Source: Virgisporangium aliadipatigenens (GTDB taxonomy: Bacteria; Actinomycetota; Actinomycetes; Mycobacteriales; Micromonosporaceae). Taken from it: a stretch of 64,000 nt of DNA. A program made the translations under genes and the position numbers. The notes beneath the pieces were generated by a model. The model had not been told where the DNA came from, did no database searches, and was given only the letters and a program-made list of their open reading frames with translations. Each line of letters starts with the position of its first letter. Positions within the stretch are counted from its first letter, which is position 1. The stretch is taken from positions 1-64,000 of the forward strand of contig NZ_BOPF01000018.1 of NCBI RefSeq assembly GCF_016863615.1. Reading direction: 5' to 3'. Positions 17,625 through 26,854 of the stretch are shown piece by piece.

Positions 17625-18095
17625 ACTTCTTGACCTGCGGTGCCGTAGACCAACATCCGCATTTCTGATCGGATGCTGCCTTCGGTCCCGGAACTCACCC
17701 GTCAACGGTCGCCTCGCGGCCCGGCATGGGCGCGCTAATGCCGGATTCGATGCCAGACGCCTCCAGGGTGAGTGCCCGACTTGGTTGGCGCAAGCGAATG
17801 TCGGCCCCCGTTTACCCCCCGAAAGCTCCTGGCGATAGCTGAAAATCAGTGACAAGCGATGGCTATCGACGGACGGGCAGATCCGCACCTCGTGGACGTC
17901 GTAACCCTCGGCGCCTTCCGCCACGGCGTATGCCGCCAAGTCATCGACACTCCCGCCCACCGGCCAGCCGTCGACCCCACTCATCACCCGACCAGTCTCG
18001 TCCATCCTGATCGGCTGCGCTTTCCGCGAGCAGCGTGCAGCTCGATGAGCTCGCGTTGTTCGCTGGCACGCCTTTTGCGGCGCATGTCTGATCGG

Positions 18096-19874
18096 TCAGA
18101 AAAGGGCGAAGATGGCCTGGGTGTACGCGTCCTGGTTGGGGGTGTTGACGCCGGGCCGGCCGCGGAAGTCGACCCAGCATGGATGGATCTTGAAGTCGGT
18201 ACCCATGGCGATGCCCGTGTAGTCGCCGATGAATACACCCTGGATCAGGCTGCCGTCCGGGCGGGTCGAGGTGAATTGGATCCGCGGGTCCTGCGATTCG
18301 GTGGTGATCCGCCGCAGCGGGGCCCCGTCTACGTGTCGCCCCCAGCCGACCGAGTACGCGTAGTCGACCTTGAACCCGTCCGGGTCGAAGGCGCGGGTGT
18401 AGTACGACACGGCGACCCTCGTCGAGACAACGGCGATCGCCGGGAAGAACTCGTCGGCGCCGGAGCCGACCCGCCATGTCGGCGAGAACGACCGTCCGCC
18501 CTGCGCCTGTATGACGAACACGTCCACGTTGGTCCGGATCGACGCACCCTCCGGGCTGTACTGACCGTTGCGGTCGTCGGCCCAGGTGATCCACAGCTGG
18601 TCGGTGAGGCGGTCGTAGGCCGTCAGCGGGAAGCTGTTGAGGCGGAAGTTCTGGCCGGTCAATGTCGCCGGTATGTCGTGGTTGAGGGCGACCTCGCGGT
18701 TGGTGAACGTCCTCCCGCCGTCGCGTGAGGTAGCGAGCACGATCGCATTGTGGTCCTCGACGTCGGTGCAGTCGACGGTCGCGCAGACCGACGCCTCGTA
18801 CGCCACGTACACACTGCCGTCCCGTCCGACCTGCGGGTTCGAGCCCTGGGCGTAGGAGGTGATACCACCGGTGAATCCGGAAAGGCTCGGTGAGATGCGT
18901 TGCGGCGCCGAGAAGCGGCGGCCGAAGTCGGTCGACTTGGACACCACGATCGGCGACTCCAGGTAGCCGCTGTCGCCGTACGTGAACCTGGTCCACGTCA
19001 CGTACACCGTTCCGCTGTACGGGTCGGCGGTGATCCATTCCTTGTCGTTGAAGACGGACGCCCGGGCCGGCGCGCCGTCGGGCCGAACCCCGTCGACCTG
19101 CAGGATCACCGGCTGGCCCCACGTCAGCCCGCCGTCGCGGGAGACCGACACGGTGATGCCGCTCGCCGACTGCGAACCGTCGGCCGGGACGACGCGGCTG
19201 TACACCAGGTTCGCGTAGTACACGGTGTTTCCGGGGCCGAAGGCCAGCGCGGGATCGCCCGCACCGTCCATATAGCCGAGGGCTCCCACGCCGCCGCTCT
19301 GCAGGGTCAGCCCGGGCAGCCGAAAGTTTTTCCAGGTCCGACCGCCGTCGAAGGACGTGTAGCCCCAGCCCGAACTGTCGTTGCGGCCGGTGCGCGGGTT
19401 GAAGTCGCGGTAGTCGTTCGCAGCGGCCACGAGGTGACGCGGGTTGTGCGGGTTGACCACGATCGTGGTCTCGTTCTGCGCCGTCGGACACCCGGTGGCG
19501 GTGCCGGTCCTGGTCACGCCGTCATTGTTGATTTGGTTGACGTTCGGCGCCGGGTTCCGGTACGGATTCGGTTGACCGAGGAAGGCCGCGCACAGGGCCG
19601 CCGGCGGATCGGCCTCCGTGGCCGGTCCGCCGCGGCGACTGGTCGCATATCGCTCCTTGAGCAGCGGATTCGGCACGCGATGCGCGCCTGCGCCGAGGGC
19701 TTGGCCGCCGGGCACCGTCACCTGTTGTGGGACATCGGCGACCTGTGGGACATCGGCGACCGGTCCGCCGCCCGGCCGGGCCATGGCCGGGGTGCCCGGG
19801 CTGATCTGGATGAGCAGCGCTGCCAGAACGGCGAACGCGACACCGGTGCCACGGTTGCTACGCACGGATCGCAT
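18096..19874 (-). CDS. Secreted Asp-box / sialidase-like beta-propeller protein
   Basis: 592 residues from ATG 19874, with AGGGG upstream. A signal peptide occupies roughly residues 1-32 (cleavage after AMA). At least four Asp-box (BNR) motifs are visible: SFDGGRTW, SRDGGLTW, STDFGRRF and SRDGGRTF, which mark sialidase-type six-bladed propellers. Other strands read YVTWTRF and LWITWADDRNGQ. Many actinomycetes carry such proteins as 'exo-alpha-sialidase' without proven activity. I cannot place the Arg triad, so glycan hydrolysis is only possible. A short in-frame repeat, VADVPQ VADVPQ, lies after the signal peptide. It stands alone, convergent with the gene-poor stretch. Confidence 0.78.
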   Translation of the reverse strand: MRSVRSNRGTGVAFAVLAALLIQISPGTPAMARPGGGPVADVPQVADVPQQVTVPGGQALGAGAHRVPNPLLKERYATSRRGGPATEADPPAALCAAFLGQPNPYRNPAPNVNQINNDGVTRTGTATGCPTAQNETTIVVNPHNPRHLVAAANDYRDFNPRTGRNDSSGWGYTSFDGGRTWKNFRLPGLTLQSGGVGALGYMDGAGDPALAFGPGNTVYYANLVYSRVVPADGSQSASGITVSVSRDGGLTWGQPVILQVDGVRPDGAPARASVFNDKEWITADPYSGTVYVTWTRFTYGDSGYLESPIVVSKSTDFGRRFSAPQRISPSLSGFTGGITSYAQGSNPQVGRDGSVYVAYEASVCATVDCTDVEDHNAIVLATSRDGGRTFTNREVALNHDIPATLTGQNFRLNSFPLTAYDRLTDQLWITWADDRNGQYSPEGASIRTNVDVFVIQAQGGRSFSPTWRVGSGADEFFPAIAVVSTRVAVSYYTRAFDPDGFKVDYAYSVGWGRHVDGAPLRRITTESQDPRIQFTSTRPDGSLIQGVFIGDYTGIAMGTDFKIHPCWVDFRGRPGVNTPNQDAYTQAIFALF

Positions 19875-20059
19875 CAGGGCCCCTCACTGTCGAACGGTGG
19901 GTACAGAGCGATTCGATCAAATCACAACCTTCGATACCCCGGGTTCGACCCTTTCATCGCCCCGCGCTGTGCACGCCACCTCCGGCAGAAGGGGACTTCC
20001 CGGACCGGCGGTTGACCGGCGGCGTCGTAGGGGACGATGGCTCTCCGTTTCTCGCCACG

Positions 20060-21385
20060 TCAGCTCGGGCTGAGGCGTGCGGCCGCCACGCTTCGGATCT
20101 CCTCTTCTTCGATGGGGTCGTCGCGTAGCTCGGTCAGCCAGCGGTGGGCGTCGTCGGTGAGCGGGGTGTGCGCAGCGGCCAGCAGTCGCACCTGGGGCTC
20201 GCAGTCGAGCAGGTGGATCGGCAGCAGAGCCATCGTGCGGTTCGGGTCGAGCAGCAGCAGGCTGCGCAGGTAGCTGGCCCGTTCGTAGGAATGTGGCGAG
20301 GCAACCGTCAGCCACTTCAGTCGGCGCACCAGCTTGGTCCGGGCGTCGGTGTGGGTGGCCGACGGCGAGCCGGCAAGGATCCGGGCGAGGCCTTCGGTCA
20401 GCACGTCGTAGCCGCACCAGTCGTCGGCGCACAGATCAAGAGCGGCGAGCAGCACCGGGATGTCCTGCTCGTCGCCGTGTGCGGCGAGCAGGTGCGGGGC
20501 GTCGCGGAACAGTGGGTGGTCGGGATCGGCGGCCCAGGCTCGGGCCGGCGGGGTGACCTGGGGGCCGAGTGCGCGCAGCGCACCGAACAGGCCGGCCGGG
20601 CGTGCGGGTGCCAGCCGGTCGACGAGGTCGAGTATCTCCGGTATCGGGCGTCCCTGGTGCCGGATCCGCCCGAGAACCAGATTGAGGGTGCCGGTGTCGG
20701 TGCTCGTGTGCAGGAGCGCCAGCAGTTGCGCGTCGGAGGCGGTGGCCAGGTCGGTGCGGTGAGCGCGGGCCGCCGGGCGGCAGCGGACGGCGGAGGCGAG
20801 GGCCGCGTCGAGGCGGCGGTCGCGGCCGCGCCAGGATCGCCACGGCTGTTCGTCGGGCCACAACTCGGCCGGATCCGCGGCGTCGATGCGCCCGGCCGCG
20901 GTCTCCCACAGGTCGTCCCACCACTCGACGGGCCACTGGTCGGCAAGCGCGGTCAGGGCATCGAGCCAACGCACGCCTTCACGCACGTAGCCGCGCAGCG
21001 CCGCGCGGGGTTGCTCCTCGCCGGCACGGGCCAGCGTTGCCAAGATGCCGACGGCAAGGTCGAACTGGTTGTCGTCGTCGGTGGGATCCGGCTGCAGCCC
21101 GAGGTAGGGGCCGCAGGCGCGCAGCTGCGCGACCAGCGGAGCGGGATCGAGGCGTAGGTCACGCAGCAGCCGGGCCAGATAGGTGCAGCGAGCGTCGACC
21201 TGCCAGTCCCACCGGGCGTCGCGGCCGGTGCACTCATAGACGAGCCGAGCGTCTTCGGGCCGGTCACGCAGCCGGGCGACCGCGAGGCCGCGGCCTCTCT
21301 GCAGTGCGCCGCGCAGGCTGCGATGGGGCGCGTAGTGCCAGCTGTGGGGGCAGTCCCCGCTTTCACAGGTCATCACAGCAAGCAT
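20060..21385 (-). CDS. Uncharacterised protein, possibly alpha-helical repeat fold
   Basis: 441 residues from ATG 21385 (an ATG at 21373 is also possible); GGAGCAGG lies upstream. The N-terminus has three Cys in the first 63 residues (TCESGDC, YECTG). The C-terminal part resembles HEAT-like helical pairs (SYERASYLRSLLLLDPNRT, CEPQVRLLAAAHTPLTDDA), ending acidic with DDPIEEEEIRS. I recognise no enzyme motif. It is divergent from the caspase-JAMM gene across 104 bases, so the two could share regulation. Function unknown. Confidence 0.65.
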   Translation of the reverse strand: MLAVMTCESGDCPHSWHYAPHRSLRGALQRGRGLAVARLRDRPEDARLVYECTGRDARWDWQVDARCTYLARLLRDLRLDPAPLVAQLRACGPYLGLQPDPTDDDNQFDLAVGILATLARAGEEQPRAALRGYVREGVRWLDALTALADQWPVEWWDDLWETAAGRIDAADPAELWPDEQPWRSWRGRDRRLDAALASAVRCRPAARAHRTDLATASDAQLLALLHTSTDTGTLNLVLGRIRHQGRPIPEILDLVDRLAPARPAGLFGALRALGPQVTPPARAWAADPDHPLFRDAPHLLAAHGDEQDIPVLLAALDLCADDWCGYDVLTEGLARILAGSPSATHTDARTKLVRRLKWLTVASPHSYERASYLRSLLLLDPNRTMALLPIHLLDCEPQVRLLAAAHTPLTDDAHRWLTELRDDPIEEEEIRSVAAARLSPS

Positions 21386-21489
21386 GGAGCCGATCGGATG
21401 TCCTGCTCCACCGGTTATCGCGCGTTCAGTACGGTGCTGTGAGCGAGCGGGCCGCCCGCCGGCGAGCCGACGCTGGCTAGAGTGCGGGG

Positions 21490-22665
21490 ATGATCCGCCT
21501 CCCGGATCCGACCCGTTCCTACGCGGTGCTCGTCGGTGTGTGGTCCTACGAGGCCGACACCGTCCTGGATCTGCCCGCCGTGCAGAACAATCTCACCGCG
21601 CTGCGCACCGTCCTCACCGATCCCGGCCGCACGGCACTTCCGCCGGAACGGTGCGTCGTCGTCCGTAACCCCCGCGACGCGCGCACGGTCTTCCGGCAGC
21701 TGCGCCGGCACGCCGACGCCGCCGAGGACACCCTGCTCTTCTACTACGCCGGCCACGGGTTCACCGGCGACCGCAACGAGCTGTACCTGAGCCTCACCGA
21801 CACGGATCCGGACGAGCTGCCGGTGAGCGCCATCGCCTACGACGTGATCCGCCAACTGGTCGGCGCCAGCCCGGCGAGCAACCGGATCGTCGTGCTGGAC
21901 ACCTGCTTCTCCGGGCTGGCCGTGCGGGACATGGCCGGCGGCACCACGGCCGCGGTGCTCGGCCAGGTCGGCATCGAGGGCAGCTACACCCTCACCGCCA
22001 CCGAGCGCAACGCCCCGGCACTCGCGCCCGCCGGTTCCCGGTACACGGCGTTCACCGGTGAACTCCTGCAGTTGCTCATCGGCGGCGTGCCCGAGGGTCC
22101 GGAGCTGCTGACGTTCGGCGAGATCTTCCGGCACCTGTACGCCGCCATGCTCGCCAAGGGGCTGCCGGTCCCGGGTCAGCGGGGCACGGGCACGATCGAC
22201 CGGCTCGCGCTGACCCGCAACGGCTGGCAGCGGCGTTCCGCACCGCGCCGGCCGGGTCCGGGCGGGCTGCGGATGCGCCGGGTCGTCTTCGACGGGATCG
22301 TGGCGCACTGCCTCGCGACGCACCCGAAGGTGGCGTGCGGGCTGGTCGCCGGCCCGGCGGGCTCGTCCAGCGCGGAGCGGTTCGTCCCGATGTGGAACCC
22401 CGCGGCCGGCACGAACTTCTGGCAGTTCGACGGGACCCAGCAACTGGCCGTCTACCGGGAGATGGAGGACAACGACGAGTACGCGGTCGCGATCTACTAC
22501 TCGGCGACCGCCGCCGCGGCGTATCCGTCCGGGACCACCGTCAGGCACGCCGATCCCGAGAGTCTCTACGTGATCGTGTCGACCCGGGATCCGGACGCGG
22601 TCGAGGTCCGCGCGTACCGGATCCGCGACGACGCGGTGACGGAGATTCCGATCGAACTGGTCTGA
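21490..22665 (+). CDS. Caspase-like protease fused to a metal-site-less Mec/JAMM domain
   Basis: 391 residues. Residues 9-~245 are a C14 caspase-like domain with the catalytic dyad in YYAGHG (His89) and LDTCFSG (Cys139) and the preceding strand SYAVLVGVWSY. Residues 261-391 match the Mec/M67 JAMM family, which in actinobacteria cleaves CysO-cysteine: MRRVVFDGIVAHCLATHP, then ERFVPMWN, VYREMEDNDE, AIYYSATAAAAYPSG and a VIVSTRDPD ending. Where active Mec has EAC, HSH and a later Asp, this protein has Val281, Tyr337-Ser-Ala339 and Thr350, so zinc cannot bind as usual. The JAMM part is therefore probably a binding module, perhaps for a ubiquitin-like/CysO-type partner, steering the protease. No partner gene is adjacent. 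Confidence 0.85.
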   Translation: MIRLPDPTRSYAVLVGVWSYEADTVLDLPAVQNNLTALRTVLTDPGRTALPPERCVVVRNPRDARTVFRQLRRHADAAEDTLLFYYAGHGFTGDRNELYLSLTDTDPDELPVSAIAYDVIRQLVGASPASNRIVVLDTCFSGLAVRDMAGGTTAAVLGQVGIEGSYTLTATERNAPALAPAGSRYTAFTGELLQLLIGGVPEGPELLTFGEIFRHLYAAMLAKGLPVPGQRGTGTIDRLALTRNGWQRRSAPRRPGPGGLRMRRVVFDGIVAHCLATHPKVACGLVAGPAGSSSAERFVPMWNPAAGTNFWQFDGTQQLAVYREMEDNDEYAVAIYYSATAAAAYPSGTTVRHADPESLYVIVSTRDPDAVEVRAYRIRDDAVTEIPIELV

Positions 22666-22734
22666 GCCTAGGGAAATCACCCGAAGCCGCCCCGTGAGCA
22701 GCGGCCTCGACGGAGATCGTCCTTACGGTGGGGT

Positions 22735-23856
22735 GTGCGTGTCCTCTTCTCGGCGCCCCCGTCCACCGGTCACCTGCTGCCGGCGCTGCCCACCCTGCAG
22801 GCGTTGCGCGCGGCCGGCCACGACGTGCTGGTGGCGGCGTACGGCGCCGACCCGCAGCGGTACCTCGGCCTGGGCCTGTCCGTCGTCGACGTGAGCGACG
22901 GCACGACCCTGTGGGAGATGTACGAACGGCACGCCCCCGGCCGGCGCCACGGCAACCCCGGCGACACGCCGGAGGAGATCTACCGCACGCCGGCGATCGC
23001 CAACGCGGCCCTGTGCCGCCGCACCGTCGACCCGCTGCTCGATCTGGTGCGCCAGTGGCGCGCCGACATCCTGCTGTACGACCCGTTCCAGGGGGCGCTG
23101 CCGCTGATCTCCGCCGTGACCGGCATCCCGGCGGTGGAGCACCAGTTCGGGCCGCTGAGCGGCCGGGTGATGAGCCGGCTGCTGGCCGGGCACCTGGCCG
23201 ACCTGTACCGGCGGCACGACGTGGCCGGACCGCCCGCCGCGCTCAGCGTGGAGATCGTGCCGCCGAGCCTGCGCGCGCCCGAGCCGCACGCGCTGCAGAC
23301 CCGCTACGTGTCGCCGCACGGTTCGGCGGTGCTGCCGCGCGAACTGGCCGCGCCGTCGTCGCGGCGGCGGGTGCTGCTGAGCTTCGGCACCGCCATCCGC
23401 CCGGACCGGCGCGACGCCCGGTTCGCGGCGCTGCTGCCCGTGCTCGCCGAGGTCGACGCGGAGTTCCTGCTGCCGGCGGCCGACACCGCGGCGGTCGGGG
23501 CGGTGCCGGACAACGTGCGGCCGCTGCCGTGGGCGCCGCTGGCCGAACTCCTGCGCCACTGCGCCGGCATCATCCACCACGGCGGCGCCGGCACCCTGAT
23601 GAGCGCCGTGGCGGCCGCCGTGCCGCAGCTGATCGTGCCGAACGGCGGCGACCAGTTCCACAACGCGCGGGTGGCCGTCGAACGCGGGTTCGCGCTGAGC
23701 GTCGACGAGGTCGAGAAGGTCGACGCCGCCCTGATCGACCGGCTGCTCGGCGACGAACGACTCCTGGCGGGCGCGCTCACCCTGCAGGGCGAGAACGCCG
23801 CACAGCCCCCTCCGGCCGCCCTGGTCGAGCGGCTGGAGCGGGTGGCGCGCAGGTAG
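22735..23856 (+). CDS. GT1-family glycosyltransferase
   Basis: 373 residues, GTG start with GGTGGGG just upstream. The N-terminal domain begins MRVLFSAPPSTGHLLPALP, the acceptor-binding start typical of macrolide/anthracycline-type glycosyltransferases. The C-terminal nucleotide-sugar domain has RVLLSFGTA, IIHHGGAGTLMSA and PNGGDQFHNA, including the conserved His and Asp-Gln of the donor site. It probably moves an NDP-activated sugar to a small hydrophobic acceptor in the cytosol. It starts 69 bases after the caspase-JAMM gene on the same strand. No biosynthetic genes adjoin it, so the acceptor is unknown. Confidence 0.85.
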   Translation: MRVLFSAPPSTGHLLPALPTLQALRAAGHDVLVAAYGADPQRYLGLGLSVVDVSDGTTLWEMYERHAPGRRHGNPGDTPEEIYRTPAIANAALCRRTVDPLLDLVRQWRADILLYDPFQGALPLISAVTGIPAVEHQFGPLSGRVMSRLLAGHLADLYRRHDVAGPPAALSVEIVPPSLRAPEPHALQTRYVSPHGSAVLPRELAAPSSRRRVLLSFGTAIRPDRRDARFAALLPVLAEVDAEFLLPAADTAAVGAVPDNVRPLPWAPLAELLRHCAGIIHHGGAGTLMSAVAAAVPQLIVPNGGDQFHNARVAVERGFALSVDEVEKVDAALIDRLLGDERLLAGALTLQGENAAQPPPAALVERLERVARR

Positions 23857-23865
23857 CGGCGCCCG

Positions 23866-24354
23866 CTACTGCAGGCCGGTACGCACCGACGTGATGCGGC
23901 GGGTGTTGAAGCCCAGCCAGTTCATCCGCCCCACGTACCGGGCGTGCTCGATCTTCAGGCACCGGTCCACCACGACGGCCAGCCCGCCCTCCTCCGCGAT
24001 CCGGTTGCCTTCCTCGTTCACCACCCCGAACTGGCACCACAGCGCACCGGCGCCGACCTCGACCGCTTCCCGGGCGATCCCCGGCAGCGCGTCCGGCGCC
24101 CGGAACACGTTCACGATGTCGATCTTCTCGGGCACGTCGCGCAGAGACGGGTAGCTGGTCTCGCCGAGGATCTGCGTCTCGCGCGGGTTCACCGGGATCA
24201 CGCGGTAGTGGTGCCGCTGGAGGTAGTAGCCCACGAAGTAGCTGGCCCGCAGGGCGTTGCCGGACAGGCCGACGACCGCGACGGTCCGCGCGGTGTGGAT
24301 CACCCGTTGGATCGTGGCCGCGTCCTGGTACCGGCTCAGATCGGTCACGGTCAT
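23866..24354 (-). CDS. CoA-binding (YccU-type) protein
   Basis: 162 residues from ATG 24354, which overlaps the metY stop (ATGA). It shows the Rossmann-type CoA-binding fold: TVAVVGLSGNALRASYFV, HHYRVIPVNPRETQILGE, IDIVNVFRAPDALPGIA and GALWCQFGVVNEEG. The family binds CoA but has no settled enzyme role. Its place as third gene behind metX and metY suggests a link with acetyl-CoA use or persulfide handling in methionine synthesis. It is convergent with the glycosyltransferase gene, only 9 bases away. Confidence 0.85.
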   Translation of the reverse strand: MTVTDLSRYQDAATIQRVIHTARTVAVVGLSGNALRASYFVGYYLQRHHYRVIPVNPRETQILGETSYPSLRDVPEKIDIVNVFRAPDALPGIAREAVEVGAGALWCQFGVVNEEGNRIAEEGGLAVVVDRCLKIEHARYVGRMNWLGFNTRRITSVRTGLQ

Positions 24355-25676
24355 GCCCTCCCGTCGGACGCGGCGACCTTGGCGAAGCCCTGCCGCAGGT
24401 CCCAGATGAGATCGTCGATCGACTCGGTGCCCACGGACAGCCGAACGGTACCCGGCGCGACACCGGCCGCGCGCAGTTCCTCGTCGCCGAGTTGCCGGTG
24501 CGTGGTGCTGGCCGGGTGGATGATCAGGCTCTTGGCGTCGCCGACGTTGGCCAGGTGGGACCAGAGGGTGACGCCCCGGATGAGGTCCTGGCCGCCGGTG
24601 CGCCCGCCCGCGCAGTCGAACGAGAACACCGCCCCCGCGCCGCGCGGCAGGTACTTCTCCACCAGCGGCCGGTACCTGCTGTCCGGCAGGCCGGGGTAGG
24701 TCACATTCGAAGCCAGCTCGTGGTCCCGCAAGAAAGAGGCCACCGCCAACGCGTTCGAAACGTGGCGTTCCATGCGCAGGGACAGCGTCTCCAGCCCCTG
24801 CAGGAAGAGGAACGCGTTGAACGGCGACAGCGCCCCGCCGAGGTCGCGCAGCGTCTCCGCGCGCAGCTTCATCAGGTACCCGTACGTCCCGAACGTCTCG
24901 TGGAAGCGCAGCCCGTGATACGCCGGCGACGGGTCGGCGATCACCGGGAAGCGGCCGTTCGACCAGTCGAACGTGCCCGCCTCGACCACGACGCCGCCGA
25001 TGCTGGTGCCGTGCCCGCCGATGAACTTCGTCGCCGAGTGGATGACGATGTCGGCGCCCCAATCGATCGGCCGGCACAGGTACGGCGTCGCGAACGTGTT
25101 GTCCACGAGCAGCGGGATCCGGTGCTCGTGCGCGATCGTCGCCACGGTCTCGATGTCCAGCACGTTCCCGGAGGGATTGCCGATCGTCTCGGCGAAGAAC
25201 GCCTTCGTCTCCGGTCGCACGGCCGCCCGCCACGCCTCCGGATCGTCGGGGTCCACCCAGGTAAGCGCCACGTTCATCTTGCGCAGCAGGTGCTTGAACT
25301 GGTTGACCGTGCCGCCGTACAGCGCCCCGGAGGAGACCACGTGGTCGCCGGGCTGCAGCAGGGTGAACAGCGCGGCCGCCTGGGCGGCGATCCCGGAGGA
25401 GAAGGCGACCGCACCCATCCCGCCCTCCAGGTTGGCGACCCGTTCCTCGAAGACGGCGACGGTCGGGTTCATGATGCGCGAGTACGTGTTGCCGTACTCC
25501 TGCAGGTTGAAGTAGGCGGCCGCCGACTCGGGGTCCTCGAAGACGTAGCTGGTGGTCTGGAAGATCGGCACCGCGCGGGCACCCGTGTTCGGGTCGGGCC
25601 GCTGCCCGGCGTGCAACTGCCGGGTCTCGAACCCGAACTCCCGGTCTTCCTCGGTGCGGAACGGTTCCTCGGTCAC
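24351..25676 (-). CDS. metY: O-acetylhomoserine sulfhydrylase
   Basis: 441 residues from GTG 25676, which overlaps the metX stop (GTGA). A PLP-dependent Cys/Met-metabolism enzyme: ETRQLHAGQ start, SRIMNPT, phosphate-site LYGGTVN, VDNTFATPY and the PLP-lysine loop HSATKFIGGHG. It makes homocysteine from O-acetylhomoserine and sulfide, and members of the family can also use methanethiol to make methionine directly. Coupled to metX upstream and the CoA-binding gene downstream. An in-frame extension upstream to 25742 exists but lies inside metX and is not needed. Confidence 0.93.
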   Translation of the reverse strand: MTEEPFRTEEDREFGFETRQLHAGQRPDPNTGARAVPIFQTTSYVFEDPESAAAYFNLQEYGNTYSRIMNPTVAVFEERVANLEGGMGAVAFSSGIAAQAAALFTLLQPGDHVVSSGALYGGTVNQFKHLLRKMNVALTWVDPDDPEAWRAAVRPETKAFFAETIGNPSGNVLDIETVATIAHEHRIPLLVDNTFATPYLCRPIDWGADIVIHSATKFIGGHGTSIGGVVVEAGTFDWSNGRFPVIADPSPAYHGLRFHETFGTYGYLMKLRAETLRDLGGALSPFNAFLFLQGLETLSLRMERHVSNALAVASFLRDHELASNVTYPGLPDSRYRPLVEKYLPRGAGAVFSFDCAGGRTGGQDLIRGVTLWSHLANVGDAKSLIIHPASTTHRQLGDEELRAAGVAPGTVRLSVGTESIDDLIWDLRQGFAKVAASDGRA

Positions 25677-26854
25677 GAAGTCCCCTCGTGGAGAAAGTGT
25701 CGGACGATGGGAATCTGGCGGGCCTCTTCGAGCAGGAAACAATCATGCCCGTACGGCGCGTCGATGACGTGCGACTCGACCGGTTTGCCGAGCAGCCGCA
25801 GCGCGGCCTCGATCTCCCTCGACGCCACCGGCGGATACAGCCAGTCCGAGCTGAACGACAGCAGCAGCGTGCGCGCCGCGACCCGTTCCAGGGCGCGCAC
25901 CAGCGAACCGCCGCCGTGCTGGCGGGCCAGGTCGAAGTAGGTCAGCGCGCGGGACAGGTACAGGTAGGTGTTGGCGTCGAAGCGGCGGGTGAACGAGTCG
26001 GCCTGGTGGCGCAGGTAGTTCTCGATCTCGAACTCGGGCTCGGTGACGGTGTAGCGGATGTCGTCGGCGTACTGCAGCCGCCGCGCGAACTTGTCCTCCA
26101 GCGCCTGCGCGGACAGGTAGGTGATGTGCCCGACCATCCGGCCCACGCCCATGCCGCCCGCCGGGGTCCGGCCGGTGCCGTAGTAGTGGCCGCCCTGCCA
26201 GGCCGGGTCGCGCAGGATGGCCTCGCGGGCGATGGCGTTCCAGGCGATGCCCTGCGGGTGCAGCGCGTGCGTGGAGGCGATCACGACCGCGTTGTCCACC
26301 CGGTCGGGGTAGCGCACCGCCCACTCCAGGGCCTGCATGCCGCCGAGGGAGCCGCCGGCGACGGCCGCGAGCCGTTCGATGCCGAGCGCGTCGAGGAACG
26401 CCCGCTGCGTGCGCACCATGTCGGTGACGGTGATGACCGGGAAGTCGGAGCCGTACGGCCGGCCGGTCGCCGGATCGGCCGAGGACGGGCCGGTGGTGCC
26501 CCGGCAGCCGCCGAGCAGGTTGGTGGAGACGACGTGGTACCGGTCGGTGTCGAACGCCTTCCCCGGCCCGATCATCCCGTCCCACCAGCCGAGGCCCTTA
26601 CCGGCGGTGCCGTCCCGGTCGTCGGCGGCGAACCCGTCGCGGGTGCTCGCCTCCGGCGCCGTGGCGGAGCGCCCCGCCGCGTGGGCGTCGCCGCTGAGCG
26701 CGTGGCACACCAGGATCACGTTGTCCCGGGCGGGGGAGAGGGCGCCGTAGGTCTCGTACGCCACGCGGACCCGGTCGAGTGTCCGACCGCATTCCAGCTT
26801 CAGCGGCTGTGGCAGGTCGAGATACTGAGTCTCGACAGTGCCGACAGAAGTCAT
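25673..26854 (-). CDS. metX: Homoserine O-acetyltransferase
   Basis: 393 residues from ATG 26854, with a strong GGGGGTGG ribosome site. An alpha/beta-hydrolase-fold acetyltransferase: VILVCHALSGDAHAAG (oxyanion), the nucleophile elbow GGSLGGMQALEW, and YGHDCFLLE with the catalytic His. It acetylates homoserine with acetyl-CoA for the MetY step encoded next. First gene of metX-metY-CoA-binding, divergent from the OsmC gene across 81 bases. The coding frame stays open upstream across the divergent gene, but the family N-terminus and the ribosome site fix the start here. Confidence 0.93.
   Translation of the reverse strand: MTSVGTVETQYLDLPQPLKLECGRTLDRVRVAYETYGALSPARDNVILVCHALSGDAHAAGRSATAPEASTRDGFAADDRDGTAGKGLGWWDGMIGPGKAFDTDRYHVVSTNLLGGCRGTTGPSSADPATGRPYGSDFPVITVTDMVRTQRAFLDALGIERLAAVAGGSLGGMQALEWAVRYPDRVDNAVVIASTHALHPQGIAWNAIAREAILRDPAWQGGHYYGTGRTPAGGMGVGRMVGHITYLSAQALEDKFARRLQYADDIRYTVTEPEFEIENYLRHQADSFTRRFDANTYLYLSRALTYFDLARQHGGGSLVRALERVAARTLLLSFSSDWLYPPVASREIEAALRLLGKPVESHVIDAPYGHDCFLLEEARQIPIVRHFLHEGTS

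Larger units (their letters stand above)
17190..18095. other. Gene-poor stretch with CRISPR-like repeats and remnants
   Basis: About 900 bases without a convincing gene. It contains one clear CRISPR repeat (17597-17624), a degenerate copy (17327-17354) and short coding-like pieces: LVAQIVELDRELDDLRGS near 17233-17290 (+), and on the minus strand from 18005 a piece reading VGGSVDDLAAYAVAEGAEGYDVHEVR. The latter could be the N-terminus of a decayed gene, but the frame loses coding character by about 17830. Confidence 0.5.

Noticed and set aside
17436-18005. Minus-strand open frame of 189 codons in the gene-poor stretch
   Set aside because: Its first ~60 residues look protein-like, but the rest crosses the CRISPR repeat and loses coding character; treated as possible remnant only.
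22270-22665. Active JAMM metalloprotease
   Set aside because: The Glu, His-x-His and Asp ligands are all replaced, so peptidase activity is not supported although the fold is.
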